Part shown: one piece after another, positions 35,937 to 46,009 of the stretch
Position numbering within the stretch: the stretch's first letter is position 1
Layout: every line of letters begins with the position of its first letter
Program-made: the position numbers and the translations under genes
Notes under the pieces: generated by a model
Told to the model about the DNA's origin: nothing
The model's database searches: none
Seen by the model: only the letters and a program-made list of their open reading frames with translations
Assembly: GCF_001942495.1 (NCBI RefSeq)
Contig: NZ_MKZS01000001.1
Span: 6,285,889 to 6,347,006, forward strand
Direction of reading: 5' to 3'
Source of the DNA: Moorena bouillonii PNG
GTDB taxonomy: Bacteria; Cyanobacteriota; Cyanobacteriia; Cyanobacteriales; Coleofasciculaceae
DNA length: 61,118 nt

Positions 35937-37547
35937 ATGTTTAAAACTCTAAATAACCGCAAACTATTAAGCAATTTTATTGTATTAGCATTGATGCTAA
36001 TTACTTTTTTTAGTATAGCCTATCAAACCGGACTAATTACCTCTGGTTTTCGTTATTTTATTGACGATCATCTTATCCCTCAAGTCTCTTACGATTTAAG
36101 CACTAAAGGATTTTTTTAAACTGTATCTACTTGGATAAATATTGATAAAAGCTTAAATAGGTTTAGGCCTTTTTATATCATTCATTTAGTCACGGTAACC
36201 AAACTATTTGGAGTTAATTCAACCTTATGGTATTCGTATATTACTCTCTTAGCAACTTTGACCACTTTTTTTATTTTTCTATTTGGGAGATTATTGAACT
36301 TTTCATTGTTAATTGCATTTGTTTTTTCGATATCAACTTTGCTAGGAAGGCAATCCGACATATGGACAAGGCCAACACTTCCAGAGGCTTATGCAATGTT
36401 TTTTCTATCGGTATCACTAGTATTTTTGGGACTAAGTTGTAAAGAGAAATATAATGAAGCATTTACTAATGTAGTCTTTGTTATATTGACTATTGTTATG
36501 TCTCTTTGTAAAGAATCTTTTATTATTTTTATTCCTACATTAATGGTTGGTAAACTTTTTTTATATAAATATGAAAGACAACATTCCCTTTGGCAAACTA
36601 TCAAGCATAATAAATTTCCTTTACTATTTATAGCTTCTACATTTGTCTTAGAAATTTATTATATTCTTTTCTCTTTGGGAACTGCTGGGATGGGATATGC
36701 AGGAGTAGATGAAAGTAGCTTTAAATTTTATTCAATTTTATCAACCAGCAAGGTTTTTTTTACAGAGAGTCATTTAGTCATAGCTTTTATTGGTTTAGGA
36801 TTATCTCTAATTTTGACCAAATTAAATCGAGATTCAATCTTAATACCACTCAGGGAGTTTGCCCCTTTTTTGATACTCCTATTGGTTTCGGCAGCTCCTC
36901 ACATTTTGCTCTATTCTAAATCTGGAATAAATCCTGGTTATTATTTATTTCCTGCCATTGTAGTAGCTTGCCTTTTTCTGGCAAAAGTTTTGTCTTATAT
37001 TGCTCGTTATTCTCAATGGTTAAGTCTTTCCCTAGTAGCCATATTAGTTGTGATTCTGTTAAATAGAGTTCCCTTAGTTTGGAATATGTACTCTCTACAA
37101 GCAAAGGATAGTAAGTACATGAATAATTTCTTGAAACAAGTTGAATTATGCACTCCTAATAATGACAAACTTTTAATAGTTGCTAATCCGCGCGTGCGTT
37201 ATGAAGTACTTGCAGGAAGTTTACCAACAGTGCTTAAACACGTTATTAACAGAGACAAGTTTTTAATAGCAACCTATGGGTTATAAAAGACTAATTTTTA
37301 TTCAGATACACTAAAATAAAGTGAAAAAATTTGGGAATTTATCAACCCGGAAAGCGTTCTTGGATTATATCAAAACAAAACTATTTTGAATACAAAAAAT
37401 AAAAGTGATATTGAAGCCGTTATAATTTTTGATGGTTTAGATAATGATTTTATAAAGACAAATAAAGACTGGTTTAGCCCTCAAGACTATAAGTTACATG
37501 AATTTAAAATTAGCTTTTCTCTAGTTCATTTATATTGTAAACAATAA
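35937..37547 (+). pseudogene. Membrane glycosyltransferase-like gene with three in-frame TAA
   Basis: One reading frame runs from the ATG at 35937 to a stop at 37545-37547 (537 codons) and is broken only by TAA at 36117-36119, 37284-37286 and 37317-37319; there is no frameshift. Before the first stop comes a hydrophobic signal-anchor (NFIVLALMLITFFSIAYQTG), then about nine hydrophobic segments, and after the third a soluble tail (WEFINPESVLGLYQNKTIL). The plan matches GT-C-type proteins such as the one at 33381. Each TAA could come from CAA by one C-to-T change. It is probably a young pseudogene; an intact fragment 36258-37286 could still be expressed from a TTG. Confidence 0.75.
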
Positions 37548-37718
37548 CTTAGAACGCAGAAATGGTGAATGTATTAATAAAACTTTACATTTACAAAAAG
37601 TTGATTCCTATTGACAGGCGATCGCTTCAAAATCCGGTAGTGGTACACAGGTAGTGATTTTAGCTCCCGTTAAGCTCTTAGGCATTTAAAATGCCTAAGA
37701 GCAAGGCAGAAGCCAGAA

Positions 37719-37767
37719 GCGATGCAGTCGCTCATGGGGGAAACCACTCGCGCTTTGCATCAAGACA
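37719..37767 (+). repeat. Short dispersed repeat copy; rest of gap empty
   Basis: GCGATGCAGTCGCTCATGGG ... GCATCAAGACA, a 49-bp deletion form of the dispersed repeat. Nearby GGCATTTAAAATGCC (37681-37695) is a small palindrome and a HIP1 site lies at 37619. Nothing else seen between 37548 and 37777. Confidence 0.75.
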
Positions 37768-37777
37768 CTGGTTGGAT

Positions 37778-38644
37778 TCAATTACTTTTTCCCAGGATCT
37801 GGTGCAATAATTGCTCTGTTTTTCTTTTCACAAACCCCCCGATTATCTTAAAGGGATGAGAGTTGCTTTCCTTTGTCTCCCCCGCAGCTCTAGGAGGAAA
37901 ACTCACAATTTTTTGATAGTCTAAAGGGTTAAAAAAACGCTCAGGAGTAAAGGGAGGAGAAAAGGCATCATTTACTAAATCTTCACGGACATAAAATCCA
38001 TTGGCAGAATATAATCCGCAACCTACTAACACCATCCCCTTACTGCGAGCTAGCTTCTCTAAAGCTACAAGAGAAGCTCCATAAGCACTAGAATTACAAT
38101 CCCAGCGAAAATTAGGGTCATAGGGCATGATCCATTCTTGAGGTGGTGGATAGGAATGATTATGCTCTAAACAAACAACTCTAGGTTGTATAACCGAAAT
38201 AGCCTCATAAACGTAATAGTCATTACTATCAATATCCACTGAAAGAAAATCAATTTCTCCAGTAATACCACCCCTTTCAATTAAATCATTAATATTTTCG
38301 GCGTTAACTACCGCTTCGATAAATTTTAAGCGACCTTCCCCAATGGCATCTTGATAATTTTCTCTAATAGTTTTTGCATAGTCTGGCAAGGATTCTATCC
38401 ACAATCCTGTCCATCCCTTTTCTAAAAGATAATGACTATTGTTTTCTCGCCCTGTTTCTGCTCCAAACTCCACAAAAATTCTTGATTTTATCCCAATTCT
38501 ATTAAATATTTCCTCTATAATGCCGTCTTCATCCGATTGAGAGTGTATCTTAAACCCAAAATGCTCTAACCTTCGTGGATCATCCCCTGCTCGAATCTTG
38601 CGGTCTTGTTTAATTTGTTCTATAACTGAATCCTGTTTATTCAT
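37778..38644 (-). CDS. FkbM-like methyltransferase
   Basis: A 288-aa protein. FGFKIHSQSDEDGIIEEIFN and IFVEFGAETGRENNSHYLLE give a SAM-binding motif I in the FkbM style, and DFLSVDIDSNDYYVYEAI is the usual acidic motif. This subgroup (short N-terminus, EHNHSYPP motif) is common in cyanobacterial glycan clusters. It is 96 bp downstream of the GT4 gene. Likely O-methylation of a sugar; substrate unknown. Confidence 0.78.
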   Translation of the reverse strand: MNKQDSVIEQIKQDRKIRAGDDPRRLEHFGFKIHSQSDEDGIIEEIFNRIGIKSRIFVEFGAETGRENNSHYLLEKGWTGLWIESLPDYAKTIRENYQDAIGEGRLKFIEAVVNAENINDLIERGGITGEIDFLSVDIDSNDYYVYEAISVIQPRVVCLEHNHSYPPPQEWIMPYDPNFRWDCNSSAYGASLVALEKLARSKGMVLVGCGLYSANGFYVREDLVNDAFSPPFTPERFFNPLDYQKIVSFPPRAAGETKESNSHPFKIIGGFVKRKTEQLLHQILGKSN

Positions 38645-38740
38645 GACTGTATTACCTCACACCGATCCAAATATTACCGTCTTCGGGGTTTGATTAGCAA
38701 CTGATACTGCTGACAAACTTATAGCGGTGTCCAGGATTCA

Positions 38741-39859
38741 TCAGCTAATTGAACGATAGCCATCCCAAGTCAGTTGAGCAGTCTTTTGCCACGTGAAAAG
38801 CTTAGCACGTTGCCGTCCTTTCTCAATCATAGATGCCCGCTGTTCTGAGTCTTCTACAACTATCTCCATAGCGTTAATTAGTCCATCCACAGAATCTGGC
38901 TCAAATAAACTAGCTGCATCTCCTACTACCTCAGGCAAGGAAGAGGTTAAGCAGCAGATAACTGGACATTGGCATTCCATTGCCTCTAGGGGCGGTAAAC
39001 CAAATCCTTCATAGCGGCTGGTATAAATTAGGGCTTGGGCATTACCATATAGGGTTTTGAGTAGGGCATCATCACCCCTAAGATAGATGAAATTTTGCCG
39101 CATATTATGCTCTTCCATAACCCTTAATTCGGATTCCAAAAAATCACAGGAACCCCCAAAACACACTAATTTTAAATTATCCCGTAATTTAGCACTAGCA
39201 GCAAACGCTTTGAGGACTATTTCAAAATTTTTATATTTTGAACGAGTTCCCACATACAGGAAGTAAGGCTGACTACGGCAATCCTTTGGTAATTCACATT
39301 CGTTAGCGTCTTTAATTCGACTTGCCCAATAGGTGACTTTAGTTTTTTCCGGATTAACTCCCAATAATTCTACTAAATCATTTCGGGTATTTTCGGAAGC
39401 TACAAAAATTAAATCAGCTTGTTCAACTAGCTGTTGCTTATTTTTAATTAATGGCTGAAACTTAGCTTGTCCTGAGAGAAATTTTTCCGGAATCATATCA
39501 TGGATCGTGATCACAAGTTTCTTAGGGTTAACAATTTCTACTAAGTCAGCATCATAGTAGGTAGGATGATAGATATCATAATGTCTACCAAATTTACGGA
39601 CAAACCATTGAAAGGATAGTTTATTGATAGTGTCATTAATAGCCTTACCTGTTGGAAAGGGCAATTTTGGTATCACCCCATATCCGGTGAGTTGAGCGCG
39701 ATACTCTGAAATATCATACCCATCGGTCTTGATGCCACGATGCCAATGAATTGAGCAGTCAGAGTTTGGCGATAACTCTCGCATTAACTCAATAAAAATT
39801 CGGGATATACCACCAAATTTCTGGATAGCAAACATCTGATGGTCGTAGAGAATATCCAT
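38741..39859 (-). CDS. GT4-family glycosyltransferase
   Basis: A 372-aa retaining GT-B enzyme. FGGISRIFIELM (acceptor side), YDIYHPTYY, ITIHDMIPE, and the donor-site motif YEGFGLPPLEAMECQCPVI are visible, as well as FLYVGTRSKYKN. It resembles mannosyltransferases of the WbaZ/MtfB type, by pattern only. ATG at 39859. It leads a small group with the FkbM-like gene downstream. Confidence 0.9.
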   Translation of the reverse strand: MDILYDHQMFAIQKFGGISRIFIELMRELSPNSDCSIHWHRGIKTDGYDISEYRAQLTGYGVIPKLPFPTGKAINDTINKLSFQWFVRKFGRHYDIYHPTYYDADLVEIVNPKKLVITIHDMIPEKFLSGQAKFQPLIKNKQQLVEQADLIFVASENTRNDLVELLGVNPEKTKVTYWASRIKDANECELPKDCRSQPYFLYVGTRSKYKNFEIVLKAFAASAKLRDNLKLVCFGGSCDFLESELRVMEEHNMRQNFIYLRGDDALLKTLYGNAQALIYTSRYEGFGLPPLEAMECQCPVICCLTSSLPEVVGDAASLFEPDSVDGLINAMEIVVEDSEQRASMIEKGRQRAKLFTWQKTAQLTWDGYRSIS

Positions 39860-40289
39860 GGTGACTTTTGAGTTGTAAACAGACTACCTTATGGGAAGGC
39901 AATAGGCATGCTAGCAATAGGCAAGAGTCAAGAGACAAGAGCAACCCACCCCTAACCCCTCCCAGGAGGTAAAGGCAAGAGGCAAGAGGCAAGAGGCAAG
40001 AGTTAATTAACTATATAGAAAATTTTGGTAACCTCAAAAACTCTAATCCTTAGTTACTATGCTAAAGGCTACTATATTTCCAGTTGACTAATGATCATCT
40101 CTGAAATTGGCTTAGGGATTACCGATTACCCAACCACCCTTGTTAAATGCTTTTTAGAGAAAGAATATAGCGTTTGTATTTGAGATGTAAACCTGTATGG
40201 TCTTTTTCTATTGTCAAATGAAACTCCGTATTTTTTTACCCTTTTGCCTTTTGCCTTTTGCCTTTTGCCTTACTAAAAATTAGTTTAAA
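39860..40289. repeat. Gene-less stretch with GGCAAGA and CCTTTTG heptamers
   Basis: STRR units GGCAAGA (about 39974-40001) and TTTTGCC (about 40245-40272) bracket AT-rich DNA. A short minus-strand frame at 39789-39992 begins inside the repeat and overlaps the GT4 start; not a gene. Promoters for the GT4 gene presumably lie here. Confidence 0.75.
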
Positions 40290-41339
40290 TTAGTTTGATC
40301 TTATAGCAAAGATATCAGGTTCTTTTAGTTTATCACTATCTTCCTTTGTCTCTAAATTATGATAGACTTTACTCAATTGATGTTCACGCTCTGAGCCAGA
40401 AACCATTAGGAATAAATTAGCGCTTGTTGCACTCCCTAAGGTTAGTGCTGCTTCTGGAGTTGGTATAGATTTTAGTACTCTTGGGTTAGAATCTACGATC
40501 CAGCCCCGGAGGTTTTGATTGTAAAGATTCACAAGAGAGGACATCAATGCTTCACGTCTGTGCTCATTTAGATTCTTGGCACTCACTTCCATCATGATCA
40601 CTAGATTTGGTGAGCGCTGAATGGTTTCCATGGCACCATTTAATACGGCAAATTCGTATCCTTCTACATCAATCTTGATGGCATCTATTTGGGATAATCC
40701 CAACTCTGGAAGTATGGAATCTAGACTACGGACTGGAATTGAGATCTTTTCACGCAAGGCAGACCGTTTAGTATCATCCATACCACTAAATGCGGATTCC
40801 TGGGTAATATAAAAGTCTGTTTCTCCATCTTCACCACCGATGCATAGGTCATGGCAAGAAACTAACTGTTGTAAGTGGTTAACTTCTACATTTTGTTGTA
40901 AAAGCTGGTAGGCATCTGGGTTAGGTTCAAAGGCATGAACACAACCGGTGGGAGTTAATTTTGTAGCTGATGAGACGGCGTAGTAACCAAAGTTTGCTCC
41001 TACATCTAGCACAATGGAATTGGCATCGAGCAGACCTAAAAAGAGTTGGGCATCAAAGTATTCTTGGTAATGGCCGTAGTAAAAGTCGCACCCCAGTCGA
41101 TCTCCGACATCAACGTGGAATGTCAAGCCTGATGGCAAATTCACTGCTTGGATATCCCGGACCCCTACTGGATGGAGTTTCTCTCGAAGCGATCGCAAAA
41201 ACAAGGTGTAGGGTACCGCCAAGTTGGGAAAATCCATCGCCTGAGGCAGAAAATGATGGAATACCTGAAGATAAATCTCCATCTTCTCCAACTCATTTAT
41301 GGACTCATGGCTAGGTAAATGCTCTTCCTGACTATCCAT
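40290..41339 (-). CDS. FkbM-family methyltransferase
   Basis: A 349-aa FkbM protein with a longer than usual N-terminal region (about 1-95, helical). Motif I SIVLDVGANFGYYAV (about 107-121), then HAFEPNPDAYQLLQQNV and the family motif AIKIDVEGYEFAVLNGA. It follows the class I methyltransferase gene by 20 bp, so both are one transcript. Sugar O-methylation is the default guess. Confidence 0.9.
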   Translation of the reverse strand: MDSQEEHLPSHESINELEKMEIYLQVFHHFLPQAMDFPNLAVPYTLFLRSLREKLHPVGVRDIQAVNLPSGLTFHVDVGDRLGCDFYYGHYQEYFDAQLFLGLLDANSIVLDVGANFGYYAVSSATKLTPTGCVHAFEPNPDAYQLLQQNVEVNHLQQLVSCHDLCIGGEDGETDFYITQESAFSGMDDTKRSALREKISIPVRSLDSILPELGLSQIDAIKIDVEGYEFAVLNGAMETIQRSPNLVIMMEVSAKNLNEHRREALMSSLVNLYNQNLRGWIVDSNPRVLKSIPTPEAALTLGSATSANLFLMVSGSEREHQLSKVYHNLETKEDSDKLKEPDIFAIRSN

Positions 41340-41359
41340 TAATTCGTAAACTCGTTTAG

Positions 41360-42055
41360 TTATTGTTTAGCAAAATTATACTTTGGCGTGACAATCTCAG
41401 GTGAGGGAACTAAATCACTGACTTGTAACTCAACTGTAGATGCTAAAAATATTCGGCGTCTTTGGTGCTTGGTTTCCGTTTCCCAGAAATCTTCATGGTC
41501 TACATAACCATGATAGTCGTATAGATAAGGAAATCCTGAAACTTGGAGCATTTTAAGCAAGCCACTTCTGCTAGGAATCATGGCATGGTAGGTTAAGCCC
41601 TGAGTTTCGTTTTTGCCTTCTTCAACTAGATAGGTAACTGGTTCATCAAAAGGAACATTCATACTTTCAATAAATAACATTTTTTTGGTTAATAACTGCA
41701 AATTACGAATGACTTTGAAGGGATTTTCTGTGTGATAGAGCAAGCCGAAACAAAACACTAAGTCTGCTCCAGCAAATTGAGACATCTGTGGGGTAGATTC
41801 AACATCAACCTGATAAAACTTAGCTTCAGGTACCCGTTTACTAGCCTCTTCAACAAGTTCTTGTCTCCCCTCTAAACCAATTACATTTACTCCCCAATTC
41901 ACCAGCTTTTTAGAAAACCAACCAGGACCACATCCCACGTCAAGGCAAGTGGTAAAACTTAATCCCTGATTGAGTTTAAGCTGATTGAGAACGTTTTCTG
42001 CTACAGCCCAGCGGGCTTGATTAATCGCAATATAGTAAGGTTCATCAAATAACAT
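41360..42055 (-). CDS. Class I SAM-dependent methyltransferase
   Basis: A 231-aa methyltransferase: CLDVGCGPGWFSKKL (motif I, about 38-52), VIGLEGRQELVEEA, and VFCFGLLYHTENPFKVI. The latter pattern is common in sugar-modifying enzymes. ATG at 42055 lies 40 bp from an STRR block that probably separates it from its promoter. Confidence 0.88.
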   Translation of the reverse strand: MLFDEPYYIAINQARWAVAENVLNQLKLNQGLSFTTCLDVGCGPGWFSKKLVNWGVNVIGLEGRQELVEEASKRVPEAKFYQVDVESTPQMSQFAGADLVFCFGLLYHTENPFKVIRNLQLLTKKMLFIESMNVPFDEPVTYLVEEGKNETQGLTYHAMIPSRSGLLKMLQVSGFPYLYDYHGYVDHEDFWETETKHQRRRIFLASTVELQVSDLVPSPEIVTPKYNFAKQ

Positions 42056-42354
42056 GATTCTAATTTGACTAAAATTTCGATCACAAACTTATATAGCAAA
42101 GGGAACAGCGGATCTGGGAACAGGGAGCAGGGAGTAGGGAGCAGGGAGCAGGGAGTAGGGAGCAGAGGCACCCTCCCCACACTACCCACACCTCCCACAC
42201 CTCCCACACTTCCGACACTTCCCTAGATTATGGGTATTCAACCGGACTTGATATCAGTCCCAGGGGCAGCAGTCGAACTTATGGCAGTTTTCCCTGATGT
42301 GATCGCGACAGATTCCGGTAAACTGAGGGGTGGTTTATCGTATGATCTAGAGCA
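42056..42354. repeat. STRR block and petP leader
   Basis: GGGAGCA/GGGAGTA heptamers (about 42116-42165), then CACCTCC/CACACTT-like units (about 42180-42225): unit type changes three times along one array. The rest is the leader of the petP-like gene. Confidence 0.8.
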
Positions 42355-42549
42355 ATGAAAATCGGGCAACAAGTAAAAGTGTTTCGTCTAAGAGACCGGG
42401 TAGGCAAGGACATCGCAAATAAACTGGGGAAAGTAGGCACGATCACAGATTATAAAATGACCGATGGCAGTGGAGTTGGCGTGACAGTGAAATTTGAGGA
42501 CAACAGCTCTACCTGGTTCTTTGAGGATGAATTGAAAGTCGTAGACTAG
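42355..42549 (+). CDS. petP: PetP-like cytochrome b6f subunit (DUF2862)
   Basis: A 64-aa protein whose whole length matches the DUF2862 pattern: MKIGQQVKVFRLRDRVGKD, KLGKVGTITDYK, DGSGVGVTVKFEDNSSTWFF and EDELK. In Synechocystis the member Ssr2998 (PetP) binds the cytochrome b6f complex and influences linear electron flow. An SH3-like barrel is expected. It is followed by the ArsA-like ATPase and chlG, in keeping with a thylakoid-related role. Confidence 0.85.
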   Translation: MKIGQQVKVFRLRDRVGKDIANKLGKVGTITDYKMTDGSGVGVTVKFEDNSSTWFFEDELKVVD

Positions 42550-42591
42550 ATTTTAATAAACGCGATCGCACCGAGGCACGAGACTTGCACT

Positions 42592-43692
42592 ATGGCACGG
42601 ATTCTAACATTTCTGGGTAAAGGCGGCACAGGTCGCACTACTGTGGCAATTGCTGCCGCTAAGCAGCTGTCGAGCCTCGGTCAACGAGTGCTACTGGTAG
42701 GACAAGACCCAAGTCCTAGCTTTGGACTGCTGCTGGGGCTATCCCCAACGTCTGACCCGGTGGAAATAAGTCCTAACCTCCGGGTAGTACAGCTAATGAC
42801 TACAGTACTACTGGAACGCAGCTGGGAAGATGTCAAAAAGCTAGAGGAGCAATATTTGCGATCGCCTACCCTAAAAAATGTCTATGGTCAAGAACTGGGC
42901 ATCTTACCGGGGATGGATCATGCTTTAGCCCTCAACGCCCTTCGGGAGTACTACCAAAGCGGTCAGTATGACGCGATCATCTACGATGGCACCGGCTCTC
43001 AAGCTACCCTGAGAATGTTGGGAATGCCAGAAATTATCAGTTGGTATAGTCGTAGATTTCGCCAAGTCATGGCAGATTCTGACCTGGGCAAAGCCATTTC
43101 CCCCTTTATCCAACCAGTCACTAGCGCCATCCTAAATGTGTCATGGACGAGTGAGGACTTTGCTGGTGAACCAACTAATCAGGCCAACAATATGTTGGAG
43201 GAGGGAAAAAATGCGATCGCAGATCCCAATCGGGTCGCATCCTATCTGGTCACTACCGATGACCCCCTAGCCATTGCCACAGCCAAGTATTTGTGGGGTA
43301 GTGCCCAACAAGTGGGTGTTACTGTCGGTGGTGTGGTGGTAAACCAAACCCCGGTAACCCCAGCAATAGAATCGGAATTTGCCCCTCTAGTCGTTAATAC
43401 TCTTCCCACTTCCCCACCAGGGGAAGATTGGCAATCCCTGATCGATGCCCTGCCAGATTTTAAACAGGCATCCCAGGCACCCAGACCCATGACTATCGAC
43501 ATTCCTGGTCGCAACGTTCGTTTATTCTTACCAGGTTTTAACAAAAAGCAGGTGAAACTCACCCAATACGGTCCAGAAGTCACCGTTGAAGCGGGGGATC
43601 AACGGCATAATATCCTGCTTCCCCCACAACTTAGTGGTCAATCCGTCAAAGGGGCTAAGTTTCAAGATGGCTATTTAATCATTTCATTCTAG
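42592..43692 (+). CDS. ArsA/Get3-like P-loop ATPase
   Basis: A 366-aa cyanobacterial member of the anion-transporting ATPase family. The deviant Walker A is GKGGTGRTT (9-17), with Arg15 where Get3/ArsA usually have Lys. VLLVGQDPSPSFGLLLG and DAIIYDGTGSQATLRML are the expected switch regions. The C-terminal 85 residues (PGRNVRLFLPGFNKKQVKL) form an HSP20-like tail seen in plant and cyanobacterial relatives. No arsenic genes nearby; linkage to chlG suggests membrane-protein or pigment-related work (inference). Confidence 0.85.
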   Translation: MARILTFLGKGGTGRTTVAIAAAKQLSSLGQRVLLVGQDPSPSFGLLLGLSPTSDPVEISPNLRVVQLMTTVLLERSWEDVKKLEEQYLRSPTLKNVYGQELGILPGMDHALALNALREYYQSGQYDAIIYDGTGSQATLRMLGMPEIISWYSRRFRQVMADSDLGKAISPFIQPVTSAILNVSWTSEDFAGEPTNQANNMLEEGKNAIADPNRVASYLVTTDDPLAIATAKYLWGSAQQVGVTVGGVVVNQTPVTPAIESEFAPLVVNTLPTSPPGEDWQSLIDALPDFKQASQAPRPMTIDIPGRNVRLFLPGFNKKQVKLTQYGPEVTVEAGDQRHNILLPPQLSGQSVKGAKFQDGYLIISF

Positions 43693-43701
43693 GTAGTCAT
43701 T

Positions 43702-44673
43702 ATGACTGAAGAAAATCTAACTGAACAAAGTGCCAAAACCCGTCAGCTACTGGGTATGAAAGGCGCAGCTCCTGGTGAAAGCAACCTCTGGAAGATTCGC
43801 CTGCAGTTGATGAAGCCAATTACCTGGATACCCCTGATGTGGGGGGTAGTGTGTGGTGCTGCTTCCTCCGGTGGCTACACTTGGACACTCGAAGACCTTC
43901 TGATGGCAGCCGCCTGTATGTTGCTTTCTGGTCCGTTGATGGCAGGGTATACCCAAACCCTGAATGATTTCTATGACCGCGAAATCGACGCCATTAATGA
44001 ACCTTACCGTCCTATCCCATCAGGAGCCATCTCTATCCCCCAGGTGATCACCCAGATTGTGGTGCTACTCCTAGCAGGTATCGCTCTTAGCTACGGACTC
44101 GATGTTTGGGCTGGTCATGAATTTCCCACACTCACCTGTCTTACCCTAGGCGGTGCCTTTCTAGCCTATATCTATTCTGCCCCACCCCTGAAACTGAAAA
44201 AAAATGGTTGGCTGGGAAACTATGCTCTCGGTGCCAGCTATATCGCCCTTCCTTGGTGGGCAGGTCATGGCTTATTTGGTCATCTTAACCTGACTATTAT
44301 GATTCTGACCCTGTTCTACTCCCTGGCAGGGTTAGGTATTGCAGTAGTTAATGATTTCAAAAGTGTGGAAGGCGATCGCGAATTGGGCTTAAAATCCCTA
44401 CCAGTCATGTTTGGTGTTACCACAGCAGCTTGGATTTGTGTGGTGATGATTGATGTCTTTCAAGCAGGGATTGCTGGTTATTTAATCAGCATTGATCAGA
44501 AGCTCTACGCTGCTATTCTCATCCTATTAATAATCCCCCAAATCACCTTCCAAGATATGTACTTTCTTCGTGACCCCCTGAAAAATGATGTCAAATACCA
44601 GGCTAGTGCGCAACCGTTTTTGGTACTAGGGATGCTGGTTGCTGGTTTGGCTTTGGGTCATGGAGCCATTTAA
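43702..44673 (+). CDS. chlG: Chlorophyll synthase
   Basis: A 323-aa UbiA-superfamily prenyltransferase that attaches a geranylgeranyl or phytyl chain to chlorophyllide a. The first aspartate motif is NDFYDREIDAINEPYRPIPS, exactly as in ChlG; the second is VVNDFKSVEGDRELGLKSLP. About eight or nine membrane segments. Length fits the family. It begins 9 bp after the ArsA-like gene, so the two are co-transcribed. Thylakoid membrane enzyme; fixes the organism as oxygenic phototroph. Confidence 0.97.
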   Translation: MTEENLTEQSAKTRQLLGMKGAAPGESNLWKIRLQLMKPITWIPLMWGVVCGAASSGGYTWTLEDLLMAAACMLLSGPLMAGYTQTLNDFYDREIDAINEPYRPIPSGAISIPQVITQIVVLLLAGIALSYGLDVWAGHEFPTLTCLTLGGAFLAYIYSAPPLKLKKNGWLGNYALGASYIALPWWAGHGLFGHLNLTIMILTLFYSLAGLGIAVVNDFKSVEGDRELGLKSLPVMFGVTTAAWICVVMIDVFQAGIAGYLISIDQKLYAAILILLIIPQITFQDMYFLRDPLKNDVKYQASAQPFLVLGMLVAGLALGHGAI

Positions 44674-44946
44674 AATAGGGAATCGGGAATCGGGAATCGG
44701 GAATCGGGAAAAAATCCTGTGTACCTAACTAATAGCTATGAGAAAGGCTATATATAGGGTTAAACCGGACTCGATCTGAAGGCTTATATGATGTTCAGCT
44801 AATCAGTTATGAAACAACGTAGCTTCCTTCTGGTAGGCAATCTCCCTCCTAATTCCCTGTTCCCAGATCCGCTGTTCCCTGTTCCCTATTACCTACTATT
44901 TATAAGTGTTCAACCGAGCATGATATTAGTACTTACAGTGAATCGG
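44674..44946. repeat. Short STRR (GGGAATC) and empty gap
   Basis: About five GGGAATC heptamers (44678-44712) directly after chlG, and a CTGTTCCC-type remnant near 44860-44890. The rest shows nothing recognisable. Confidence 0.8.
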
Positions 44947-45699
44947 TCAACCAGGGTAAGAAGCAATCAAATCAAGGTTTTTTGGAAGTTCTCCACCATC
45001 AGGTTTGTCTAAGACTTGAATCTTGTAGCCTAAAGATTCTAACAACTGACAACATTGCTCATAGACAGGTCGTCCATGGATAGACAAGAAAATGGTAGGA
45101 TGAGCACTTTCCAACAGAGATTTGGCACCAAGTAGAACGAACTTCTCATGGCCCTCCACATCAATTTTGATGCAGTCGGGCACAGGAATTTCACCACTGG
45201 CAATCAGTTCATCTAAACTAACCATCTTGACTTGAAGTGTTCCTTGAGAAGAAATACCCCCCTGATAGCTGCCAGAGGTTTCTCTAAAGGATGCCATACC
45301 AGAGCGGTCTGAAAGCGCTGCTGCCATAACTGTTGCATTGGTAATGCTGTTGATAGACAGATGTTTTCTTAAGTAACCAAGGTTTTGGGGTAGGGGCTCA
45401 AAGGCAAAAACTTTTCCATTATCACCAACTAGCACCGAAGTCAATAGTGTAAAGAAACCAGCGTGAGCTCCAATATCAAATACAGTGTTTCCTAATTTCA
45501 GAGTTTTCTCAAGCACCCGTTGGTTCTCATACTCATAAGTCCCTAACCAACAGCCGTTTCTCCCAGCACCAACTATCCATTTTTTACCCGCGAGCTTACC
45601 TAGCCAGATTGGCATTGTCATCTCAGGAGGAATTAGCCTTAAGGGCAAACGTAAAACCTGACCAAAGAGGCTTTTTCGGGAAATCTGTTCCAAATCCAT
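44947..45699 (-). CDS. FkbM-family methyltransferase
   Basis: A 250-aa FkbM enzyme: VFDIGAHAGFFTLL (motif I, about 92-105), FAFEPLPQNLGYLRKHL, and CIKIDVEGHEKFVLLGAK. It is convergent with chlG and stands alone, away from the polysaccharide operons. SEDs of substrate are absent; sugar or lipid O-methylation are both possible. Confidence 0.9.
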   Translation of the reverse strand: MDLEQISRKSLFGQVLRLPLRLIPPEMTMPIWLGKLAGKKWIVGAGRNGCWLGTYEYENQRVLEKTLKLGNTVFDIGAHAGFFTLLTSVLVGDNGKVFAFEPLPQNLGYLRKHLSINSITNATVMAAALSDRSGMASFRETSGSYQGGISSQGTLQVKMVSLDELIASGEIPVPDCIKIDVEGHEKFVLLGAKSLLESAHPTIFLSIHGRPVYEQCCQLLESLGYKIQVLDKPDGGELPKNLDLIASYPG

Positions 45700-45792
45700 A
45701 GTTTGATTACCTGATGAAGCTGAAAACTATTAGAGTTTCTATTGATACAATTCCCGAAAATTATCTTCAAGTAACAGCTTTACCATTTACCG

Positions 45793-46009
45793 TTAGCGGT
45801 CAGTGGTCAGCCGTCAGCCGTCAGCCGTCAGCCGTCAGTGGTCAGCCGTCAGCCGTCATTGGTCAGCTTATTTTATTCAAAAGCTGTTCGCGTAGCGTGT
45901 GCTTAGCATATAAGCTAATAGCTGATAGCTAATAGCTGATAGCTAATAGCTGATAGCTGTTCGCGTAGCGTGCGCGTAGCGCTTAAGCTGATGGCTGATA
46001 GCTGATAGC
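45793..46009. repeat. STRR composite block (CAGCCGT, GCTGATA)
   Basis: CAGTGGT/CAGCCGT heptamers (about 45799-45868), the TTATTTTATTCAAAAGCTG linker, GTTCGCGTAGCGTG repeats (about 45887 and 45960) and GCTGATA/GCTAATA heptamers up to the stop codon of the SPFH fragment. Same order of parts as at 9471-9710. Confidence 0.85.
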
